9,133 bases of DNA from Planctomycetota bacterium (GTDB lineage: Bacteria > Planctomycetota > Phycisphaerae > UBA1845 > CAIVHJ01): contig JADFJZ010000020.1 in assembly GCA_022565195.1 (NCBI GenBank), forward strand, positions 1 to 9,133, written 5' to 3'. The translations under genes and the position numbers were made by a program. The notes under the pieces were generated by a model. It had not been told where the DNA came from, did not search any database, and saw only the letters and a program-made list of their open reading frames with translations. Of this stretch, positions 1 to 6,269 are shown piece after piece (position 1 is the stretch's first letter; every line of letters starts with the position of its first letter).

Positions 1-2
1 CC

Positions 3-920
3 GTCGGGGCGCTGGTCTGTGTGGCCATCTGCATCGCCGGCGATTGTTCGCAGGATCTCAAGACCGGCTATCTCGTGCGGGCTACTCCGTGGAAGCAGCA
101 GGCCGGCGAAATGATCGGCGTGCTGACCATCACCATCGTCATTGCCTTGGTGATCCAGGCGGTTCACGGCACTTACGGTTTCGAGAAGACGCCCGAAACG
201 CCGAACGCCGTCCTGGCCCCTCAAGCGAACATCATGAAGGTGTTGGTCGACGGCGTGATGGGCGGCTCGCTGCCGTGGGCGTTGATTATTTCGGGCATGG
301 CTGCGGCACTGGTCATCGAGTTGCTGGGCGTTCCCGTGCTGCCGGTGGCGGTGGGTCTGTATTTGCCGCTGGAAATCTCCGCGACCATCATGGCCGGCGC
401 TTTGATCCGCTGGGGTGTGGAAAAGTGGCGCCAGGCCCCAACGCAAAGTGAGGATTCCGGCATCCTGGCGGCATCGGGCCTGGTCGCGGGTCAGGGTCTG
501 GTCAACCTCGCCGCAGTGGCAGCGGCCGTCTTCATTGGTTGGTGGTGGCATGATCCGCAGTTCCACAATCCACTGACAGAGCAGACCGAAAAGGTCGATG
601 CAACTCATGTGATGCCCTACCTGAGCGAACTGATGGGGTTCCCGCAGCGCTACGGCTACGGCGAGTTCGGCTTCAATCTGTTCCCCCTTGTGCCGTTCGG
701 TGTGCTGATGCTGTGGTTGATCTTTACGGCCTGCCGCAAACCCGCCGCGCCGATAACCGCTTCTGCGAGTAGCGCTCTGCCGCTGACCGAACATACAGTT
801 GACGTAGCGGCCGGCGTCGAGTTCGTCGATGACGACAGCCAAGCGAGCGAGGCCGGCGAAGGCAAATCGCGTGATACGAACCTGCCGTTCAACCCGCCGC
901 CGGATCAAGAAGAGGACTGA
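3..920 (+). CDS. OPT-family oligopeptide transporter, C-terminal part (5' end outside window)
   Basis: The reading frame is open from the first complete codon at position 3, so the start lies upstream; the GTG at 21 is an internal codon. The 305 residues seen are about half of a usual prokaryotic OPT protein (600-700 aa). Near the start is the OPT-type signature AGDCSQDLKTGYLV followed by TPWKQQ. The stretch GVPVLPVAVGLYLPLEISAT and the following AGALIRWGVEK are typical of the last conserved OPT block. Hydrophobic segments cover roughly residues 37-56, 90-130, 155-180 and 226-242, as expected for an inner-membrane proton-coupled importer of peptides or metal chelates. The protein ends in an acidic, Pro-rich cytoplasmic tail of about 60 residues (ending PPPDQEED). 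The substrate cannot be told. It converges on the sigma-factor gene, so the two are not one operon. The family call is firm. Confidence 0.9.
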   Translation, partial: VGALVCVAICIAGDCSQDLKTGYLVRATPWKQQAGEMIGVLTITIVIALVIQAVHGTYGFEKTPETPNAVLAPQANIMKVLVDGVMGGSLPWALIISGMAAALVIELLGVPVLPVAVGLYLPLEISATIMAGALIRWGVEKWRQAPTQSEDSGILAASGLVAGQGLVNLAAVAAAVFIGWWWHDPQFHNPLTEQTEKVDATHVMPYLSELMGFPQRYGYGEFGFNLFPLVPFGVLMLWLIFTACRKPAAPITASASSALPLTEHTVDVAAGVEFVDDDSQASEAGEGKSRDTNLPFNPPPDQEED

Positions 921-1087
921 GGCGTCTGCGCCCTGCCACGAGGCGTCGAGGACCACCGCCTTGATGCTCTGGAACGTGCCGCGCGCCATGGCGTACATGA
1001 CGACCAGAGCGACCGCCCAACAGCAAACCCAAGGCAGGGTCTTGCGAATTGACTTCGTCGTGCAGCAGATGCCCGATTTAATCTCGC
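921..1087. other. Convergent intergenic region
   Basis: These 167 bases separate the stop of the OPT gene from the stop of the minus-strand sigma factor. I see no hairpin followed by a T-run, so no clear intrinsic terminator for either gene. One minus-strand frame is open through the whole region and encodes a hydrophobic stretch at about 978-1037; it is discussed as a finding and not called as a gene. Confidence 0.5.
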
Positions 1088-2029
1088 CTAGGCACAGCCC
1101 GATGGCACCCTGTCTTCCAATTGATCGCACACAGTTCCCTTCTGCTCAGTGCTCAGTCGTGCGAATAGTCGCCCCAGCAGCACGCCCGGATCGCCCCCAG
1201 TCAGTTTCAACACACGCCACAGCGCGCCAGCCGCCTCGGCCGCCGGCAACGCACTGAGCGCATCCTGCAAGCGGAGCGCGAGCTGCTCGTCACTGGAGGT
1301 CTCGTCCAGTCTCGTGGCCATGCCGTGATCCGAATCCCGCGCGTGCGCCCGGAGTCGGCGGCATTCGCGATCACGCTCCAGCAGGCGGGCGATCTCTGCG
1401 ACCAAACGCTTCTCGCAATCAGCCACGCGCGCATAGGACGATTCCGTTTCGCGGGCGATCTGCCGCAACGGCGTCTTGTGTTCGTCGTCGGGGATGAGCA
1501 GGCGGTCATCGACCACACGATCGACCAGCAGGCTTCGATCGCCGCGACGGCTTCGCCCGGTTCGCGCGACTTTCCGAGCCCGTTCGACGGCCGAGACATA
1601 TTTTTGCCGCAGGCGCGCGGCGATGGTCCCCTCGCCCGACGGATCCGACCGGGCGTCCGGCTCGCGTGTGGGCGGATCCTGCTCCAGGGAGTGAACCACC
1701 GGCGCGGGCGCCTCCTGCTTGTGTTGCTCCATTTGTTTGCGCATCGGTACCTTCACGGTGGAGAAGCCTTCGTAGGCAGTGCGGCTCACGGCATGATGGA
1801 TGCGTCGCAGCGCGAACGCGGAGAATGGTATGCCCCCGTCGCCGTCGTACAGCCGGGCCGCCTCGATCAGCCCCAGGCATCCCGCCTGATACAGGTCGTC
1901 CCTTTCGCGACTGCGCGTGGGCCGGCGCGGACACGACACATGCCGCCGCAGGTGCCCCTGCACCAAGTGCAGATGCTCCTCCACGAGTTGTGCCTGTTCC
2001 TGGTTGAGCGATCCCGATCCCATCACCAT
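1088..2029 (-). CDS. RNA polymerase sigma-70-family factor with long C-terminal extension
   Basis: This 313-aa protein would direct core RNA polymerase to a subset of promoters. Region 2 lies at about residues 10-95: DDLYQAGCLGLIEAARLYD (44-62) matches region 2.1/2.2 and FSAFALRRIHHAVSR (69-83) matches region 2.3/2.4. A charged, Pro-rich linker follows (about 100-175). A region-4-like helix-turn-helix lies at about 180-215 (TPLRQIARETESSYARVADC). Roughly 90 further residues have no sigma domain I recognise. No region 1.1 or clear region 3 is visible, which points to a group 3-like alternative sigma rather than a housekeeping one. ATG codons lie at 2029 and 2023; the AGGCGG at 2032-2037 is only 2 nt from the first but 8 nt from the second, so 2023 may be the true start. 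The gene has its own upstream promoter candidate and is probably transcribed apart from the glycan genes. The regulon is unknown. Confidence 0.85.
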   Translation of the reverse strand: MVMGSGSLNQEQAQLVEEHLHLVQGHLRRHVSCPRRPTRSRERDDLYQAGCLGLIEAARLYDGDGGIPFSAFALRRIHHAVSRTAYEGFSTVKVPMRKQMEQHKQEAPAPVVHSLEQDPPTREPDARSDPSGEGTIAARLRQKYVSAVERARKVARTGRSRRGDRSLLVDRVVDDRLLIPDDEHKTPLRQIARETESSYARVADCEKRLVAEIARLLERDRECRRLRAHARDSDHGMATRLDETSSDEQLALRLQDALSALPAAEAAGALWRVLKLTGGDPGVLLGRLFARLSTEQKGTVCDQLEDRVPSGCA

Positions 2030-2044
2030 ATCCGCCTGAACGAT

Positions 2045-2070
2045 ACACTAACATAAACCTAACTTAGTGT
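2045..2070. promoter_or_regulatory. Inverted repeat over the sigma-gene promoter, possible operator
   Basis: ACACTAA (2045-2051) and TTAGTGT (2064-2070) form a perfect 7-bp inverted repeat with a 12-bp spacer. The centre-to-centre spacing of 19 bp is close to two helical turns, as for a dimeric repressor or autoregulator site. It covers the -10 element and spacer of the predicted promoter. The local sequence is clearly more AT-rich than its surroundings. Function is inferred from position only. Confidence 0.35.
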
Positions 2071-2078
2071 TTGTTCAA
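2050..2078 (-). promoter_or_regulatory. Predicted sigma-70-type promoter of the sigma-factor gene
   Basis: On the minus strand, TTGAAC (2078-2073) is followed after exactly 17 bp by TATGTT (2055-2050). Each hexamer matches the consensus at 4 of 6 positions. Transcription would start near 2043, giving a leader of about 15-20 nt before the ATG codons at 2029/2023. It sits in the most AT-rich stretch between the sigma gene and gmd. Confidence 0.4.
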
Positions 2079-2485
2079 GCCTTTTCGCGTCGATGTGGGA
2101 AGCCGCCGCGCGACCCGCCGCCCCAACGCCTGCACAGCGCGATCAACCTTACGCCTCAAGCGGCACAGGTCGTCCGTTCCCGATTGCGGCCTTGACCTTG
2201 CGATGCACGGGGAGCTTTCGTTCTTAATCCGGACAGTGACAACACTGGCGGAAAAGCCGCCAGTCGTACGCCGGCGCGATCCGCGAGCGGGACAGATCGA
2301 CCGTTGTCTGTCGTGGCCTTGAGGTTTCGACGTTTTTCTTGTTCCTGATTCCATTTTTCAAGGTCTGCAAGCTTGGCGCGCTCCCCTTCGGGTCGCCGCT
2401 AAACCAATGTCGCGCAGCGCTCCTTGGGCATTGCTTACCGCTTGATGCAATTCGCCACGGCCGACACTGGGCTCTGATCGGCACT
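2079..2485. other. Intergenic region of about 400 bp without a convincing gene
   Basis: The region lies downstream of gmd and upstream of the sigma factor, both on the minus strand. Short overlapping minus-strand frames of 86 and 96 codons exist, but they have no recognisable motif, mixed Arg/Ser/Pro composition and no good ribosome-binding site. The only clear structure is the hairpin at 2244-2264. No hairpin followed by a T-run was found after the gmd stop. Confidence 0.5.
2244..2264. repeat. Perfect 8-bp hairpin palindrome (REP-like)
   Basis: ACTGGCGG (2244-2251) pairs with CCGCCAGT (2257-2264) around a 5-nt loop. There is no T-run on either side, so it is not a classical intrinsic terminator. 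Short GC-rich hairpins in intergenic DNA are often members of dispersed palindromic families; whether this one is repeated in the genome cannot be seen here. It could still stabilise the 3' end of the gmd transcript. Confidence 0.5.
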
Positions 2486-3598
2486 TCAGGTTGGAGGGTG
2501 TGTCGAGTGGTGCGTGTCGGGAGTGGTTTGGGGGCTGGTCTGAGTGTCGGCGTGGCCGTCGGCGATGTGGTGCCAGGTCTTGTTGAAGAGTTTGGATTCC
2601 TCGACCTGGATCATCTTGCGGCGCTCGCGTTCGTAGTCGTGCTCGACCATCATGCGGACCAATTCATCGAAGCTGACCTTCGGCTGCCAGCCGAGTTCCT
2701 CGCGGGCGCGGGTGGCGTCGCCCTGGAGCCTGTCCACCTCGGTGGGGCGGTAGTAGCGCGGGTCGATCTCGACGTGATCTCGATAATCGAGGTCCAGCAG
2801 CCCGAAAGCCTTCTCGCAGAACTCGCGCACGCTGTGGGTCTCGCCGGTGGCGATGACGTAGTCGCGCGGCTCGTGGTGCTGGAGCATCATCCACATGGCT
2901 TCGACGTAATCGCCTGCGAAGCCCCAGTCGCGCCGGGCGTCGAGGTTGCCGAGGTACAGCTTGTCTTCCAGGCCGAGCTTGATGCGGGCCACGCTGCGGC
3001 TGATCTTGCGCGTGACGAAGGTCTCGCCGCGCCGCGGCGACTCGTGATTGAACAAAATGCCGTTGGTGGCGAAGATGCCGTAGGCCTCGCGGTAGTTGAC
3101 GGCCGTCCAGTAGGCATAGAGCTTGGCTGCGGCGTAGGGGCTGCGCGGATAAAACGGCGTGTCCTCGTTCTGGGCCGTCTTTTGCACGCCGCCGAACAGC
3201 TCGCTGCTCGAGGCTTGGTAGTAGCGGCAGTTGATGCCTTCGGATTTGATGGCTTCGAGAAAGCGCAGCGCGCCCAGCCCGCCGACGTTGGCGGTGTATT
3301 CGGGAATATCGAAGCTGACGCGGACGTGGCTCTGGGCGGCGAGGTTGTAAACTTCGTCCGGCTGGACCTCGGCGACGATGCGGGCGATGTTGCTGCTGTC
3401 GGTCAAGTCACCGTAGATGAGGTGCAGGCGGCACTCTTCGTGCGGATCCTGGTAGAGGTGGTCGATGCGTTTGGTGTTGAACGTGCTGGCCCGGCGGACG
3501 ATGCCGTAGACATCGTAGTCTTTGTCCAGCAGAAGCTCCGCCAGGTACGAGCCGTCCTGCCCGGTGATGCCGGAGAGCAGTGCTTTCTTGCGGGCCAT
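2486..3598 (-). CDS. gmd: GDP-mannose 4,6-dehydratase
   Basis: This cytoplasmic extended-SDR enzyme converts GDP-D-mannose to GDP-4-keto-6-deoxy-D-mannose, the branch-point precursor of fucose, colitose, rhamnose and perosamine. The Rossmann motif [15 protein letters not shown] starts at residue 10. VYGIVRRAS (30-38), YGDLTD (62-67) and YNLAAQSHV (84-92) are GMD hallmarks. The catalytic set matches E. coli GMD: Ser131 (Thr in E. coli), Glu133 (SSSELFG), Tyr155 and Lys159 ([10 protein letters not shown]). [16 protein letters not shown] (184-199) is also diagnostic. The 370-aa length is normal, but the last 40 residues are a low-complexity Thr/His/Pro-rich tail. The start at 3598 has a strong Shine-Dalgarno AAAGGA (3604-3609) 5 nt upstream. 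It is the last gene of the three-gene run, about 50 bp after the epimerase/reductase gene, and supplies the substrate of both neighbouring enzymes. Confidence 0.97.
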   Translation of the reverse strand: MARKKALLSGITGQDGSYLAELLLDKDYDVYGIVRRASTFNTKRIDHLYQDPHEECRLHLIYGDLTDSSNIARIVAEVQPDEVYNLAAQSHVRVSFDIPEYTANVGGLGALRFLEAIKSEGINCRYYQASSSELFGGVQKTAQNEDTPFYPRSPYAAAKLYAYWTAVNYREAYGIFATNGILFNHESPRRGETFVTRKISRSVARIKLGLEDKLYLGNLDARRDWGFAGDYVEAMWMMLQHHEPRDYVIATGETHSVREFCEKAFGLLDLDYRDHVEIDPRYYRPTEVDRLQGDATRAREELGWQPKVSFDELVRMMVEHDYERERRKMIQVEESKLFNKTWHHIADGHADTQTSPQTTPDTHHSTHPPT

Positions 3599-3610
3599 GT
3601 CCGTCCTTTC

Positions 3611-3649
3611 GCGTGAAGAGTGAAGCGTGAAGAGTGAAGCGTGAAGAGT
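3611..3649. repeat. 14-bp tandem repeat between gmd and the epimerase/reductase gene
   Basis: The unit GCGTGAAGAGTGAA occurs at 3611-3624 and exactly again at 3625-3638, followed by an 11-nt third copy at 3639-3649 that runs into the stop codon of the upstream gene. It fills almost the whole 50-bp spacer and leaves only the gmd ribosome-binding site. Each unit also contains two near-identical GTGAA half-units. Confidence 0.85.
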
Positions 3650-4647
3650 TAGGGCGAATTCGCAGTGCAGGGCGCTTGCTCTTCAATGTTCACTTTGTGT
3701 TTCATGTACCATTCGTATGTGGCGTGCAGGCCGTCATCGAGCGTGGTGTGTGCCTCGAAACCGAAGCACACTTTCGCGCGGGTCGTGTCCAGTCCGCGGC
3801 GCGGCTGGCCGTTGGGGCGCGAGGCGTCCCAGCGAATCTCGCCATCAAACCCGGTGATTGCGGCAATGCGCGCCGCGAGATCACGGATGGCAATCTCCCG
3901 CCCAGCCCCGAGATTGACAGGTTCGGCGCCGTCGTATTGGCACGCGGCTTTGATAATGCCGTCGGCGGCGTCTTCGACGTAGAGGAACTCGCGCGTGGGC
4001 GAGCCGTCGCCCCACAGCGTCAAATACGGCGCGCCGGCGTGCCGGGCTTCGACGCACTTGCGCAGGATCGCTGCGACGGCGTGCGACGTATCTGGGGAGA
4101 AGTTGTCTCCCGGGCCGTAGAGATTCACCATGATCAAATGGATCGCGTTGAACCCGTACTGCCGGCGATAGGCCTGCGACTGCACGAGCATCATTTTCTT
4201 GGCGATGCCGTAGGACGCGTTGGTCTCTTCGGGATAGCCGTTCCACAACTCATCTTCGCGGAAGGGCACCGGCGTGAATTTCGGATAGCTGCATACGGTG
4301 CCGATGGACACAAATTTCTCGATTCCTGCCCGCCGGCCGAACTCAATCAGTTGCGTGCCCATGATGGCGTTGTCGTAAAAGAACTCGCCGGGCCGCTGCT
4401 GGTTGGCGCCGATTCCGCCGACCGCCGCGGCGAGGTGAATGACGACCTCCGGCCTGAGCTCGTCGTAGAAGCGGCCCACGCCGGCTTCGGTGCGCAGGTC
4501 GAAATCGCGGCGACGCGCGATGCCGATGCGCGAACAGCCGTCGGCCTGCAAGCGCGCGACGACCGCTCGACCGAGGAAGCCCTCGCCGCCGGTTACCGCA
4601 ATGCGCTTTGCTGTCAGATCAATGGCCATTTGCGTGTGCTCGATCAT
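3649..4647 (-). CDS. fcl: GDP-4-keto-6-deoxy-mannose epimerase/reductase (GDP-fucose synthase family; likely ColC role)
   Basis: An NADPH-dependent SDR of 332 aa. The family performs 3,5- or 5-epimerisation and 4-keto reduction on GDP-4-keto-6-deoxy sugars. TGGEGFLG (19-26) is the nucleotide-binding loop; [12 protein letters not shown] (71-82) is typical of Fcl. The residues equivalent to E. coli Fcl Ser107, Cys109, Tyr136, Lys140 and His179 are Thr117, Cys119, Tyr146, Lys150 and His189, all at a constant offset of 10, so the site is complete with a conservative Ser-to-Thr change. The motif SYGIAKKM carries the Tyr and Lys. The ATG at 4647 has only a weak AAGAG upstream; Met7 is an alternative start. 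The start lies 18 bp after the colD stop, so the two are surely co-transcribed. Fcl and the colitose enzyme ColC are homologous, and sequence alone does not separate them here. The colD neighbour favours GDP-L-colitose synthesis; GDP-L-fucose synthase is the alternative. Confidence 0.9.
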   Translation of the reverse strand: MIEHTQMAIDLTAKRIAVTGGEGFLGRAVVARLQADGCSRIGIARRRDFDLRTEAGVGRFYDELRPEVVIHLAAAVGGIGANQQRPGEFFYDNAIMGTQLIEFGRRAGIEKFVSIGTVCSYPKFTPVPFREDELWNGYPEETNASYGIAKKMMLVQSQAYRRQYGFNAIHLIMVNLYGPGDNFSPDTSHAVAAILRKCVEARHAGAPYLTLWGDGSPTREFLYVEDAADGIIKAACQYDGAEPVNLGAGREIAIRDLAARIAAITGFDGEIRWDASRPNGQPRRGLDTTRAKVCFGFEAHTTLDDGLHATYEWYMKHKVNIEEQAPCTANSP

Positions 4648-4665
4648 GAACTCTTGCAGACCGTC

Positions 4666-5985
4666 TCATCCGTGAGTCCGCGCGGGCTGAAGCCCGCGGC
4701 TCTTTGTCTTTCCTGGTCGCCGGACGAATGAGCGGATTCGCTCAATCACGTATTCCGTTTGCTCGGCGGTGACGCCGGGATTGATGCCGATCATCAGGCC
4801 GTTGCGGTCGATGTCGTCCGCCACGCAAAGCTTGCTGTAGGCGCGCCATGGGATGTGCTCGAAGGCCGGCTGGCGGGCCAGATTGCCGCCGACCACCGGA
4901 CGCGTGTCGATCCCGCCGGCCTCGAGGTGGTCGCGCAGGGCGTCACGCGTGAAGGGGGCGTTCTCGCGCAGGACCATCGAGAACGCGAAGGCTGAATGGA
5001 AGTGCCCCGGTAGTTCGCGTTGAAGGCGCAGGGCATCTTCACAGTCGGCCAGGCCCTCCAGAAGCGTTCGCCGAAGCTCGGCGCGCTGGCGAATGAAATC
5101 GGGCATCTGGCGAAGTTGCACGAGCCCGATGGCGGCATTGAGTTCCATCGGGCGCAGGTTGTAGCCGGGCGTGACGAACAGCCAGCGGTCGTCGCGCTGG
5201 CCAAAGAGCCTGGCCAGGTTGTCGCGGTCGCTGCGCTGCCGCAGCCAGCCGTGCGAGCGGGCGGAGAACAGGAAGTTGGACCATTTCTCATCTTCGCGAA
5301 CGGAGATCATGCCGCCCTCGATGGTCGTCATGTGATGCGAGAAATAGAAGCTGAACGTGCTCATCTCGCCGAAGGTGCCGACGGGTTGATCTCCGACCCG
5401 GGCGCCGTGCGCTTCGCAGCAATCCTCGATGACGTGCAGATTGTGCTGGTCGGCGATGCGCATGATTTCGGTCATGTCGCAGGGATTGCCGAGCAAGTGT
5501 ACCGGCATGATCGCCCGCGTTTTCGGCGTGATCGCGTGCCGGACGGCATGGGGCGTCATGTTGAGCGTGTCGGCGTCGACGTCCACCAGTACCGGGACGC
5601 ACCCGACCTGTACGATGGGAAACACGGTGGTCGGCCAAGTGACGGCGGGCACGATGACTTCGTCGCCGGGCCTCAGGCCGGTCTTCCAGATCGGCGAAGC
5701 CAGCGCCGACATCGCCAGCAGATTGGCAGACGAGCCCGAGTTGACCATCACCGAATGTTCGACTCCGAGGAATCGGCTCCAGGCCTGTTCGAACTCCGCG
5801 ACGCGCTGTCCCATGGTGATGCGCCCACTGAGCAGCACATCCAGAACGGCAATGGTCTCATCCGCGCCGATCGTATTGCTGGCCAGCGGCCAGCGACAGT
5901 CGGAGGCGGTCGGTCGCGCTTGCTGGAAGTACGTTCGAATCTGTTCCGCGATGGCGGCCTGGATGTCATCCGGAGTGGTATGCAT
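4666..5985 (-). CDS. colD: ColD-like GDP-4-keto-6-deoxy-D-mannose 3-dehydratase (DegT/DnrJ/EryC1/StrS fold)
   Basis: A PLP enzyme of the sugar aminotransferase fold, 439 aa from the ATG at 5985 (AGGGA 9 nt upstream; a TTG at 5994 would add three residues). In ColD, PLP with glutamate removes the C3 hydroxyl of GDP-4-keto-6-deoxymannose. Support: SFYFSHHMTTIEGG (212-225) has His217 where aminotransferases have the Schiff-base Lys, as ColD does (His188). Asp188 (EDCCEAHGA) precedes it by 29 residues, the same spacing as in E. coli ColD. Other family matches are NSGSSANLL (82-90), VPAVTWPTT (112-120), HLLGNPCD (163-170), RSHGW and PGYNLRPMELNAAIG. The iron-sulfur relatives (RfbH/E1) carry a Cys cluster after this core; none is present here, which argues against a CDP-sugar enzyme. 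The N-terminus has about 30 residues more than ColD. The last residues, SRGLQPARTHG, are encoded by a palindromic element. First gene of the run, with a promoter candidate upstream. Confidence 0.87.
   Translation of the reverse strand: MHTTPDDIQAAIAEQIRTYFQQARPTASDCRWPLASNTIGADETIAVLDVLLSGRITMGQRVAEFEQAWSRFLGVEHSVMVNSGSSANLLAMSALASPIWKTGLRPGDEVIVPAVTWPTTVFPIVQVGCVPVLVDVDADTLNMTPHAVRHAITPKTRAIMPVHLLGNPCDMTEIMRIADQHNLHVIEDCCEAHGARVGDQPVGTFGEMSTFSFYFSHHMTTIEGGMISVREDEKWSNFLFSARSHGWLRQRSDRDNLARLFGQRDDRWLFVTPGYNLRPMELNAAIGLVQLRQMPDFIRQRAELRRTLLEGLADCEDALRLQRELPGHFHSAFAFSMVLRENAPFTRDALRDHLEAGGIDTRPVVGGNLARQPAFEHIPWRAYSKLCVADDIDRNGLMIGINPGVTAEQTEYVIERIRSFVRRPGKTKSRGLQPARTHG
4681..4698. repeat. GC-rich palindrome forming the 3' end of colD
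   Basis: CGCGGGCT (4681-4688) and AGCCCGCG (4691-4698) are perfect inverted arms around GA, forming a very stable hairpin. It lies inside the last codons of colD and encodes RGLQPAR on the coding strand. Palindromes of this type are found dispersed in many GC-rich bacterial genomes, so a repeat-family member inserted at the end of the gene is likely. No T-run follows on the minus strand, so it should not terminate the operon. Confidence 0.7.
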
Positions 5986-6024
5986 GAAGTTCAATCCCTG
6001 AGCGAACGTGGAAGATTCCGAAGG

Positions 6025-6053
6025 CTTATCGGGCTTGTTGTAGTTGTCGGCAA
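6025..6053 (-). promoter_or_regulatory. Predicted promoter of the colD-fcl-gmd run
   Basis: On the minus strand, TTGCCG (6053-6048) is followed after exactly 17 bp by GATAAG (6030-6025); each matches the consensus at 4 of 6 positions. The predicted start near 6018 would give a leader of about 33 nt ending in the AGGGA ribosome-binding site and the ATG at 5985. The match is moderate and untested. Confidence 0.3.
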
Positions 6054-6211
6054 AAAGAGGGGCCGTGATTTGTTTGAGCTTTGAATTCGACCGTGAGAAT
6101 TAGATTCGGTGCAGGTCGAGTGGTGGTCCGATAATATCGGTTCTCGTAGTTCGTTCGGCGGCCATCTGGGGCAGCGGTGAGCCATCGACGGGCGCTATTC
6201 ATGTCGCGGCA

Positions 6212-6269
6212 TCTGCTAAACGACCCAGTCAGTTCGAGAGACGCTGCCGTTGGCTTGCCGTTTAGCAGA
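6212..6269. repeat. 11-bp perfect inverted repeat with 36-bp spacer
   Basis: TCTGCTAAACG (6212-6222) is repeated exactly in inverted form as CGTTTAGCAGA (6259-6269). The 58-bp unit lies about 90 bp after the stop of the methyltransferase/glycosyltransferase gene. No T-run follows either arm, and no target-site duplication is obvious. It could be a structured 3' end, a protein-binding site or a very small mobile-element remnant. Confidence 0.6.

Noticed and set aside
21..920. GTG at 21 as the true start of the transporter
   Set aside because: The frame is open to the left edge and the residues upstream continue the family signature; OPT proteins are about twice as long.
1325..2056. 243-codon plus-strand frame opposite the sigma factor
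   Set aside because: Sigma region 2 motifs are unmistakable on the minus strand; the plus-strand frame has no motif.
2064..2484. Two overlapping minus-strand frames between gmd and the sigma gene
   Set aside because: Random-looking composition, no Shine-Dalgarno and no domain; one reads through the 2244-2264 hairpin.
2339..3616. 425-codon plus-strand frame opposite gmd
   Set aside because: It is the mirror of the certain gmd gene in GC-rich DNA; its Val/Ala/Asp-rich translation has no recognisable domain.
4681..4698. Intrinsic terminator between colD and the SDR gene
   Set aside because: The hairpin is strong but no T-run follows on the transcribed strand, and the next gene starts only about 35 bp further on.
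5100..5380. Iron-sulfur RfbH/E1-type CDP-sugar 3-dehydrase
   Set aside because: The His-for-Lys change would fit, but the Cys cluster expected after the active-site segment is absent and the neighbours make GDP-sugars.
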